Shown here piece by piece: positions 23,038 to 28,901 of a DNA stretch of 28,901 bases; position 1 is the stretch's first letter, and each line of letters opens with the position of its first letter. Under the pieces are notes generated by a model. The model was not told the DNA's origin, did not search any database, and worked only from the letters and a program-made list of their open reading frames with translations. A program made the translations under genes and the position numbers. The stretch comes from a virus. The stretch spans positions 1-28,901 of the IMG/VR virus record IMGVR_UViG_3300042890_002023; one strand, given 5' to 3'.

Positions 23038-23979
23038 ATGAATAAGAACGTATTTTTACAACAGCCTACATTAGATGGCAACACCTATAGTGGTGAATTT
23101 GCTGGTAAGTATATCGCTGCCGCGCTTTTTAGCTCACCAACAATCGACAAAGAGTTGATTACTGTACTTCCTAACGTACGTTACAAAGAAGTTATCCAGA
23201 AGTTTGACTTCTCTAACTTAATTGGTAACGCTGCTTGTGATTTCGGTAACGCAACTCCTGCTTCAATGTCAATCTCTGAAAGATTATTAACAACTGAAGA
23301 ATTTCAAGTTAACTTACAATTGTGTAAGAAGCAATTACGCCAAACTTGGGAAGCTACTATGATGGCTCCTTCAGTATTAAATGACACTTTGCCTACTTCA
23401 TTCTCTGATTTCGTAATCGGATATGTTGCTCAGCAAGTTGCTCAACAAAACGAAACTAACATCTGGCAAGGTGCTACCGCAACAGTAGGTCAGTTTGATG
23501 GTTTAGTAACTTTAATGTGTACTGCTTCAGGTTCATCTAACTCACCTGTATTCGTATCTGCTTCAGCTGTAACTTCAGCTTCAGTAATTAATGAACTTCA
23601 GAAAGTAGTTAATGCTATTCCTTCTGCAGTATATGGTAAAGAAGATTTAAGTATCTATGTACCTGCTAACATCGTTAAAGCTTATGCTTTCGCTTTAGGT
23701 ACTGCTAACTACCAATTTGGTGCTTATGTAGGTGGTAAGCCATTAGATTTCTTAGGAATACCTCTTCAATACTGCCCTGGTTTAGCTTCTAACACAATGG
23801 TAGCCGCACAAAAATCTAACTTATTCTTCGGTACAGCGTTAAAAGCTGACTTCAACGAAGTAAGAGTGTTAGATATGAGTGATTTAGATGGTTCACAAAA
23901 CGTAAGATTTGTGATGCGCTATGCAGCTGGTGTTCAGTTCGGTGTTGGTTCAGATATTGTAGCTTACAAGAACTGCTAA
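23038..23979 (+). CDS. Major capsid protein
   Basis: A 313-residue protein following the probable scaffold. It has the composition of an HK97-fold capsid protein of Bacteroidota phages: TFSGEFAGKYIAA-like opening (NTYSGEFAGKYIAAALFSSP), VRYKEVIQKFDFSN, a Gln-rich helix (DFVIGYVAQQVAQQNETNIW) and KLDF-type late strands (FRVLDM-like NEVRVLDMSDLDGS). Its codon choice is more GC-rich at third positions than that of its neighbours, as expected of a highly expressed gene. No stop or shift. It would build the icosahedral head. Confidence 0.85.
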   Translation: MNKNVFLQQPTLDGNTYSGEFAGKYIAAALFSSPTIDKELITVLPNVRYKEVIQKFDFSNLIGNAACDFGNATPASMSISERLLTTEEFQVNLQLCKKQLRQTWEATMMAPSVLNDTLPTSFSDFVIGYVAQQVAQQNETNIWQGATATVGQFDGLVTLMCTASGSSNSPVFVSASAVTSASVINELQKVVNAIPSAVYGKEDLSIYVPANIVKAYAFALGTANYQFGAYVGGKPLDFLGIPLQYCPGLASNTMVAAQKSNLFFGTALKADFNEVRVLDMSDLDGSQNVRFVMRYAAGVQFGVGSDIVAYKNC

Positions 23980-24065
23980 TTAGCATAAAATAATGGATGG
24001 TTGGTGGTTACCCTCCTAAAAACAAAACCTCATTTTTTTTTAAAAATAAATTAAATTATTAAAAT

Positions 24066-24632
24066 ATGCCTTGCGATATTACATTAGGTAGAAATGAACC
24101 GTGTAAAGACTCCGTTGGTGGTTTAAGAGCAGTATTCTTCCAAAACTTCAGTCAAATTTATACTGGTTCTCTAGTTGGTGGAACAGGAAGTTTATCTGAC
24201 ACAATCAATGGTGGCTTCTCAGGTTCAACCGTATATAATTACGAGTTAAAAGGTAACTCAACCTACACTGAAACCATCGTAACCTCAAGAGATAATGGTA
24301 CTACTGCCTTCCAACAAGTATTAGTATTGAACCTTAAATCATTAGATGCAACTACAACTAAACAGTTAAAGTTGTTAGCTTATGGTCGTCCACAAATCTT
24401 TGTTCAAACAAACAAAGGTGATACCCTATTAGTAGGTCGTATCAATGGTGCTGATGTAACTGAAGGAACAATTGCTGAAACTGGTGCTTCATTAGGTGAT
24501 AAGTACGGATATAGCTTGACGTTTACTGGATTAGAGTCTTTACCTGCTAACTATGTTAGTGGTTCAACAGTTGCTAACGCATTTGCTGGATTAGGTTCTC
24601 AAGCTCCAACAGTAGTTACAGGTACTAACTAG
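24066..24632 (+). CDS. Probable major tail tube protein
   Basis: A 188-residue beta-rich protein. CDITLGRNEPCKDSVGGLRA opens the sequence, followed by YELKGNSTYTETIVTSRDNG, LKLLAYGRPQIFVQTNKGDT and a segment ending in YGYSLTFTGLES. This pattern belongs to an abundant virion protein family of Bacteroidota phages. The strand order and the ADVTEGTI...YGYSLTFTG ending resemble tail tube proteins. A decoration protein is the alternative given its place right after the capsid. Two terminators follow it. Confidence 0.7.
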   Translation: MPCDITLGRNEPCKDSVGGLRAVFFQNFSQIYTGSLVGGTGSLSDTINGGFSGSTVYNYELKGNSTYTETIVTSRDNGTTAFQQVLVLNLKSLDATTTKQLKLLAYGRPQIFVQTNKGDTLLVGRINGADVTEGTIAETGASLGDKYGYSLTFTGLESLPANYVSGSTVANAFAGLGSQAPTVVTGTN

Positions 24633-24682
24633 TACTACTAGAGGATTTATTATATATCCCATTTACAGTGTTTACTAAGATT

Positions 24683-24714
24683 TAGGTCATCCTTTTTGGA
24701 TGGCCTATTTCTTT
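24683..24714 (+). terminator. Intrinsic terminator after capsid/tube genes (first of two)
   Basis: TAGGTCATCC (24683-24692) and GGATGGCCTA (24698-24707) pair over 10 bp with one G-T pair and a TTTTT loop. TTTCTTT follows. Confidence 0.88.
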
Positions 24715-24726
24715 GTCATATATTTA

Positions 24727-24765
24727 TTTTTGCCGTATTCAGCCACGGTTTATAGTATATTTTAT
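24727..24765 (+). promoter_or_regulatory. Weak candidate promoter between the two terminators
   Basis: TTTG at 24729-24732, a 20-base spacer and TAGTATAT at 24753-24760. The -33 and the TA of the -7 fit the Bacteroidota form, but the last half of the -7 does not. A similar TAGTATATATTTAT stands after the terminator at 14936 ahead of the late module, which hints at a shared late signal. Confidence 0.3.
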
Positions 24766-24771
24766 CTAATC

Positions 24772-24803
24772 GGACCGCTGTTCTCTACAGTGGTCCCTTT
24801 TTT
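24772..24803 (+). terminator. Intrinsic terminator (second of two) upstream of portal operon
   Basis: GGACCGCTG (24772-24780) and CAGTGGTCC (24788-24796) form a 9-bp stem with one G-T pair and a 7-base loop, followed by C and six T (24798-24803). It is 32 bases ahead of the start codon at 24836, so the portal operon needs either read-through or a start point very close to the gene. Confidence 0.87.
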
Positions 24804-24835
24804 AGACTAAATCATCAATTTGTGGTTATATCATT

Positions 24836-25192
24836 ATGATAGTAATTCAACCAGTAACATCTTCTCAATCATTTGCTATTAGAGTAAGAGAGACATCATC
24901 AGTGTCACCTATATCTTACAAAATTAAATTAGTAAGTGAAGATACAAATGTGTCATCATCTATTATTCCGACAGCGTCATTTAATAGCAATGATTTTTTA
25001 ACTGTTACTGCATCATTTAATTTAACAAATAATGGATTTTACTATATGCAATTATTCCAAATGTCAGGCTCAACTGAAGTACAAGAGCTATACTCAGGTG
25101 AAATGTTATATTCATCTGCTTCAGCTTATACTGCTTCAACTCCTGACTTTATAACATATACAGGATCAAACAACGAATATATAATTTATTAA
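24836..25192 (+). CDS. Small beta-rich structural protein, 118 aa
   Basis: Alternating hydrophobic strands rich in Ser and Thr (QPVTSSQSFAIRVRETSSVS; FLTVTASFNLTNNGFYYMQL; EVQELYSGEMLYSSAS), consistent with one immunoglobulin-like or beta-sandwich domain. First gene after the twin terminators and 4 bases ahead of the portal gene. Probably a virion surface or head-associated protein; no family firmly recognised. Confidence 0.66.
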   Translation: MIVIQPVTSSQSFAIRVRETSSVSPISYKIKLVSEDTNVSSSIIPTASFNSNDFLTVTASFNLTNNGFYYMQLFQMSGSTEVQELYSGEMLYSSASAYTASTPDFITYTGSNNEYIIY

Positions 25193-25196
25193 GTTT

Positions 25197-26558
25197 ATGA
25201 ATCAATCAACAAAAAACTTTATATCAGTAGTTAACCTAACAAACTACATTCAACCTAAGGTTAACGAACAAAGTGCTAGTGGTAAAAGAACGCCTTGGGT
25301 AGAATATGGCATTTATGGTACTGATGATTTTTTTGGTGTTATTACTGAAAAGTATGAAACATCAACTACAAATGCTGCTTGTGTAGATGCAACTTCAAAT
25401 CTAATCTATGGTAAGGGATTAAAATCAAAAGATCCAAATGTGGATACTATGATTTATAATTTATTAGCAGACAAAGACTTAAATAAAGCTATTTTTGATC
25501 TTAAACTTTATGGTAACGCAGCGTTTCAACTTATATATTCTGAAGATGGTTCTAGTATAGAAGAAATAGTACACGTACCAGTCCAAACATTACGTTCAGG
25601 AAAAGTAAATATTAGAGGTGAAATCGATTGTTATTACTATTCACCTGATTGGAGTGCTAAAAAAGTAGCTTATGAAGAAATACCTGCATACACTAAGAGT
25701 GAAGGTACTCCTACATCTGAAATTTATTACATTAAGCCTTACAAACCAGGTAAATTCTATTATGGATTGCCTGATTGGTATCCCTCATTACAATACACCT
25801 CAGTTGAGAGTGAATTATCTAATTTACACATCAACAACATATTAAATGGTTTTATGCCACTTACTATGATTAACTTCAACAATGGTATTCCACCAATTGA
25901 AGAAAGAGAGCAATTAGAAGCAGCATTAAAACAAAAATTTGTTGGTTCATCTAATGCAGGTAAGTTTGTAATGAATTTTAACGATAATAAAGAAAATGCT
26001 ACAACAATTGATGCTTTACAAGTAGATAATTTACACGACAAATATCAGTTTTTGTCTGAAGAAGCAGCTCGTAGAATTATGGTTGCTCACAGAATTACTA
26101 CTCCATTATTGTTTGGTTTACGTGAACGTGGTCAGGGCTTTAGCTCAAATGCTGAAGAAATGAAGGTTGGATTTGAAATATTCCAATCAATGGTAGTAAC
26201 TCCTTTCCAACAAATGATAATTGATGCAATTGAAGATATCTTCTATTACAATGGTGTAACTGAAGCTCAATTGTACTTTGATCCATTGTTACCTTTAGGT
26301 TTCTTAACTGAAATGCAATACCAAGTAGGTGATAACGCAGTAAATAGAAACATTACTGAATCACAAGAAGGTGAACAACAAGAAGGTTCAGCAAGACAAA
26401 TTAGTGGTTTACCTGATTTAGATGATAATGATGATAATCCAATTGGTGACACTACTGACGATAGAGTGATTGATGGTTATACATCACCAAGTCAATATGG
26501 TAATAAGCCATTTGCAATGACTGCTTTAAATAAATTAGAATTCGAAGTAATAAAATAA
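25197..26558 (+). CDS. Portal protein
   Basis: A 453-residue protein of the portal family used by Bacteroidota phages. The N-terminus includes WVEYGIYGTDDFFGVI and a segment ending NLIYGKGLKSKD, followed by the beta-rich wing and QLIYSEDGSSIEEIVHVPVQ. Near residues 295-350 is the typical stem/crown sequence HRITTPLLFGLRERGQGFSS, with EEMKVGFEIFQSMVVTPFQQ after it. The acidic C-terminus (LPDLDDNDDNPIGD) is flexible. Twelve copies would form the ring through which TerL pumps DNA and to which the connector proteins bind. It is encoded after, not before, the capsid, which is uncommon. Confidence 0.88.
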   Translation: MNQSTKNFISVVNLTNYIQPKVNEQSASGKRTPWVEYGIYGTDDFFGVITEKYETSTTNAACVDATSNLIYGKGLKSKDPNVDTMIYNLLADKDLNKAIFDLKLYGNAAFQLIYSEDGSSIEEIVHVPVQTLRSGKVNIRGEIDCYYYSPDWSAKKVAYEEIPAYTKSEGTPTSEIYYIKPYKPGKFYYGLPDWYPSLQYTSVESELSNLHINNILNGFMPLTMINFNNGIPPIEEREQLEAALKQKFVGSSNAGKFVMNFNDNKENATTIDALQVDNLHDKYQFLSEEAARRIMVAHRITTPLLFGLRERGQGFSSNAEEMKVGFEIFQSMVVTPFQQMIIDAIEDIFYYNGVTEAQLYFDPLLPLGFLTEMQYQVGDNAVNRNITESQEGEQQEGSARQISGLPDLDDNDDNPIGDTTDDRVIDGYTSPSQYGNKPFAMTALNKLEFEVIK

Positions 26559-26565
26559 ATAAGAA

Positions 26566-27090
26566 ATGTTAAACATTTTATTCATAAAAAGAGATGATAT
26601 TACCAAACGTACGCCTTATGGTGGTAATATTGATCCAGACAAATTAGTACCGTTTATTAAAACGTCTCAAGACAAATACATTTTACCTGTTTTAGGTACT
26701 GTATTGTTTAATAAATTACAAACTATTATTGCTGATGGTACTGTAGGTAATGTTGCTAATGCCTCATATAAACTATTATTAGACAACTATATAACTGATT
26801 GTCTAGTTTACTATGCTGTTGTTGAGTCATTACCTTTCCTTTCCTATAACATTTCTAATACGGGTGTACAACGTCACTTGAGTGAGCAGTCAGTATTACC
26901 TACTAAAAATGAAGTTGATTATTTAGTTGAAAAAGCACTTCAATCAGCTCAATTTTATCAAGAAAGATTATTAACATACTTACTATCAGAATCTCCACAA
27001 TTATATCCTGAATATTATCAGTCAAATGGTAAAATAGATAACGTTTATCCTAACCAAGGTTGGTCATACACAGCAGGTATTCACGTATAA
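26566..27090 (+). CDS. Head-tail connector protein (DUF6712-like)
   Basis: A 174-residue helical protein (NIDPDKLVPFIKTSQDKYIL; LLLDNYITDCLVYYAVVESL; EVDYLVEKALQSAQFYQERL). The layout agrees with a conserved Bacteroidota phage family (DUF6712) found just after portal genes, thought to be head completion adaptors of the gp6/gp15 kind. The next gene starts within its stop codon. Role inferred from place and helical pattern. Confidence 0.72.
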   Translation: MLNILFIKRDDITKRTPYGGNIDPDKLVPFIKTSQDKYILPVLGTVLFNKLQTIIADGTVGNVANASYKLLLDNYITDCLVYYAVVESLPFLSYNISNTGVQRHLSEQSVLPTKNEVDYLVEKALQSAQFYQERLLTYLLSESPQLYPEYYQSNGKIDNVYPNQGWSYTAGIHV

Positions 27091-27242
27091 TGAGTAAGAA
27101 AAAAGTATATAAACCGAAAAGCAAAAATGTTAGTTTGCTATCAGTGTATTTAGAATCAACTAAAAACACAAATAGAAACGTTTCTAAAAACGAAACCAAC
27201 AAACCAACATCATCTAATAACAAGAAATCAAGATTCTATTAA
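27090..27242 (+). CDS. 50-aa Lys/Asn/Ser-rich protein
   Basis: I place the start at ATG 27090, which overlaps the connector stop (TAATG), instead of an upstream ATG at 27060. The protein is basic and low in complexity (MSKKKVYKPKSKNVSLLSVY; KNETNKPTSSNNKKSRFY), presumably disordered. It ends 1 base before the next start. No family recognised; perhaps a small virion or assembly factor. Confidence 0.55.
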   Translation: MSKKKVYKPKSKNVSLLSVYLESTKNTNRNVSKNETNKPTSSNNKKSRFY

Positions 27243-27243
27243 A

Positions 27244-27747
27244 ATGGCTAATTTAGTTCTTACAAACCAGAATACATCGATTTATCAAATGACTACTTTG
27301 CTATATGAATTAGCAGGTAGCCATCCCAATGTTGAATCTGTATTTTTTGGAGACATTTATGAATTTGATTCTGCTAAACAGTCTATTTTTCCTTACGTTC
27401 AATTTTATATTACAAATTCAACAGTAAACGAAAAAACTACTACTCATAATATCAGAATGATATTTGCTGATAGAAAAGTAATTATCGATAATTCTACAAC
27501 AGGTGAAGTACAAAATTACTCACCTGGTTTTAATCGTGAAGATAACTTAATTGATATTTGGAATACTGGATTTGGAGTAGGTACAGACATTGTTTCTTAC
27601 ATTCGCAAGCGTAAAGAACTATATGATGTTAGTGCAGTCACAGGCACTCCATTTGATAGAAGAATGGATAATGGATTATGTGGATATGAATTTAACTTCA
27701 CATTAACTCAGTTCAATAATACTAACGCTTGTATTGTAAGTGAATAA
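27244..27747 (+). CDS. Probable tail terminator / head-tail joining protein
   Basis: A 167-residue alpha/beta protein (SIYQMTTLLYELAGSHPNVE; GDIYEFDSAKQSIFPYVQFY; TTTHNIRMIFADR). The first helix, the strand pair and the later ELNFTL-type strand (CGYEFNFTLTQFNN) resemble tail-terminator (gpU-like) proteins in this position between connector and HK97 gp10-like genes. The stop overlaps the next start (ATAATG). Function inferred from order and fold pattern. Confidence 0.62.
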   Translation: MANLVLTNQNTSIYQMTTLLYELAGSHPNVESVFFGDIYEFDSAKQSIFPYVQFYITNSTVNEKTTTHNIRMIFADRKVIIDNSTTGEVQNYSPGFNREDNLIDIWNTGFGVGTDIVSYIRKRKELYDVSAVTGTPFDRRMDNGLCGYEFNFTLTQFNNTNACIVSE

Positions 27748-28106
27748 TGCCTAAAGGAAACAACCCCATATCAAAACCAAACAAAGAGGATGTAGCAAGA
27801 CAGAATGTTCAGCTGCAACTTGTACTTGAACAAACTGTTCGAGAGGCTAAAGCTCTATCTCCTGTAGATGAAATAGGACCTCACCCTGGTCAATTAAGAG
27901 ATTCAATACAATTAGTTAGGGGAGATGATGGTAGTTTTGGAATTGTTGCTGAAGATTATTATCAATATATTGCTTCAGGTCACGGCACATATTCACCAAA
28001 CCCATTTATTGAAGAAGCATTAGCTGCTAATCTTGACAAATTAGGCGAAGCTTGGGCAGATGCTTTAGTAGACAATATAATTAAGCAACTAGATCAGTTT
28101 CAATAA
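27747..28106 (+). CDS. HK97 gp10-like tail completion protein
   Basis: A 119-residue protein. The N-terminal helix (NVQLQLVLEQTVREAKALSP) leads into GQLRDSIQLV, then FGIVAEDYYQYIASGHGTY, and ends in NPFIEEALAANLDKL. The series APVDTGxLRxSI ... YAxYVExGT ... PFxxPA is the hallmark of the HK97 gp10 / minor head-tail family, here in slightly altered form (SPVDEIGPHPGQLRDSI). It joins head and tail together with the preceding gene. Confidence 0.78.
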   Translation: MPKGNNPISKPNKEDVARQNVQLQLVLEQTVREAKALSPVDEIGPHPGQLRDSIQLVRGDDGSFGIVAEDYYQYIASGHGTYSPNPFIEEALAANLDKLGEAWADALVDNIIKQLDQFQ

Positions 28107-28118
28107 CATAAAAGCCGA

Positions 28119-28140
28119 ATTTTGGGTTATATACCAAAAT
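28119..28140 (+). other. Hairpin directly upstream of tail gene start
   Basis: ATTTTGG (28119-28125) and CCAAAAT (28134-28140) form a 7-bp perfect stem with the loop GTTATATA. It ends 5 bases before the ATG at 28146. No T tract follows, so it is not a terminator. It could hide or position the ribosome binding region. Confidence 0.5.
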
Positions 28141-28145
28141 GTTGA

Positions 28146-28901
28146 ATGGCTTATACATTTACACAGACTCCGCCTTCATTATCATTAGCGGAATCTCCAA
28201 TGGTATTTACTGTACTTGATACAACTAATGTATCTAAAGATCAGTATCAATACGTACTAAAATTAAAATATTGGACAGGTTCATTCGCACAAGAACCAGC
28301 TACATTTAATTATGTGCTGCAAAAATATCCTAATGCCTCAGGTAGAGGTATGTTTGATATATCCAAGATAATTGGATCTTTATTTGTTGGTGCTGAACAG
28401 GATTACCATCAAATGTATAATTATAAAGTGTATGGTAATTTTATTTACTACACTGCATCTATAGGTGGATATGTAACTGGTTCAGATGTAACTTCATCTA
28501 TTAATCAAGCAATTGATGGATATCAGTTATTTAATAGTTCATCTTATATAGGTGAACCTGCAAATAGTGAAAGTGCATTGTGGCCTATTATGTCATCAGC
28601 ACCTACAACTCAATCATCTTATATTTGTGATTTCTGTGGTGGCACAGGAAACTATGGTTTAATGTCAGTATTGAATTTCTACAATTCATCTAATACTGCT
28701 TCTTATACAGCAGTTGATTTTAATGGAGTATCTAGAAGTTATCAAGAAACGTGGGTATCAACTAACGTTACAGGTTCAACTACTGCATCAGTAACTCAAA
28801 TAGCAAGTGGTATAAATGTATTAAATTTATTATCACCTGGCTTTATTACCAGTGATACAGCTTATTATACTGTTCAAATCAAAAATAACGGAGTATCTAT
28901 T
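28146..28901 (+). CDS. Tail protein, 5' part (continues at position 1; split by contig ends)
   Basis: An ATG-started frame is open to the end of the contig (252 codons) and joins in frame to bases 154-609 at the other end, giving 403 residues. It starts MAYTFTQTPPSLSLAESPMV and continues with VLKLKYWTGSFAQEPATFNY. Ser/Thr-rich beta-like segments follow, with a CDFCGGTG motif near residue 175. This form, together with DECKYTPVVIKF in the second part, is typical of a tail protein family in Bacteroidota phages located before the large tail tip genes. In this copy codon 244 is CAA; in the left copy it is TAA. Confidence 0.82.
   Translation, partial: MAYTFTQTPPSLSLAESPMVFTVLDTTNVSKDQYQYVLKLKYWTGSFAQEPATFNYVLQKYPNASGRGMFDISKIIGSLFVGAEQDYHQMYNYKVYGNFIYYTASIGGYVTGSDVTSSINQAIDGYQLFNSSSYIGEPANSESALWPIMSSAPTTQSSYICDFCGGTGNYGLMSVLNFYNSSNTASYTAVDFNGVSRSYQETWVSTNVTGSTTASVTQIASGINVLNLLSPGFITSDTAYYTVQIKNNGVSI
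28749..28901. repeat. Right copy of contig-end overlap
   Basis: Matches bases 1-153 except for C at 28875 against T at 127. It keeps the reading frame of the tail gene open. Confidence 0.93.

Noticed and set aside
23980-24065. Terminator between capsid and tube genes (T9 run at about 24033)
   Set aside because: No stable stem precedes the T run; GGTGGTTACC gives only a 3-bp stem. The region looks like a leader with an A/T-rich start signal.
24695-24726. TTTG-N20-TATATTTA, a formally good promoter
   Set aside because: The TTTG lies in the loop and stem of the first terminator, and a second terminator stands before the next gene. A promoter here would mostly be cut off, so I do not annotate it.
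9572-28145. tRNA genes, CRISPR arrays, integrase, attachment sites, endolysin, DNA polymerase
   Set aside because: I looked for cloverleaf-like elements, regularly spaced repeats with unique spacers and the hallmark motifs of these proteins, and saw none. The iterons at 10107 are too short and too closely spaced for CRISPR.

Overview
The window looks like a nearly complete small tailed-phage (Caudoviricetes) genome of about 28.75 kb, assembled as a linear contig whose two ends overlap. The first 153 bases recur at 28749-28901 with one mismatch, and the gene broken by the right end continues at the left end. The host is very probably a member of the Bacteroidota. The DNA is AT-rich, start codons lack Shine-Dalgarno sequences and have A-rich upstream stretches instead, and three intergenic sites match the Bacteroidota promoter form (TTTG, 20 bases, TAnnTTTR). 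Most structural proteins also resemble families I know from Bacteroidota phages. All convincing genes are on the + strand.

Layout on the closed circle. (1) The late module starts after a terminator near 14936. It holds small genes, a sigma-70-like protein, the small and large terminase subunits, and a two-frame gene with a -1 frameshift signal. A Cys-rich small protein and a 1009-aa repetitive tail fibre follow. Next come a basic mini-protein, a probable scaffold, the major capsid protein and a probable tail tube protein. (2) After two tandem terminators (24683-24803) come a small beta-rich protein, the portal, and the head-tail connector and tail completion genes. The run continues through the contig junction into three large tail or baseplate proteins, the tape measure, and finally a multidomain XkdF-like prohead protease. 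It ends at a strong terminator (9594-9618). (3) The early or replication module (9729-14677) starts at a recognisable promoter. It contains a winged-helix replication initiator with 18-bp iterons inside its own gene, a lambda O-like arrangement. It also has a tandem zinc-ribbon protein, a class I methyltransferase, a putative PD-(D/E)xK nuclease, small coiled-coil proteins, a one-pass membrane mini-protein and three tiny genes behind near-identical A-rich leaders.

How it fits together. The genome has no recognisable DNA polymerase, helicase, primase, integrase or endolysin. Replication probably relies on host machinery recruited by the 9793 initiator at the iterons. The early promoters look host-type, while the late region shows no clear copy of that promoter, so the sigma-like protein at 15408 is a candidate late regulator. 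The most notable items are the frameshifted dual-coding gene, the intragenic iteron origin, the phage-specific promoter family with an overlapping inverted repeat, the four-part protease with a DUF6884-like domain, and a single-base nonsense difference between the two copies of the contig overlap.
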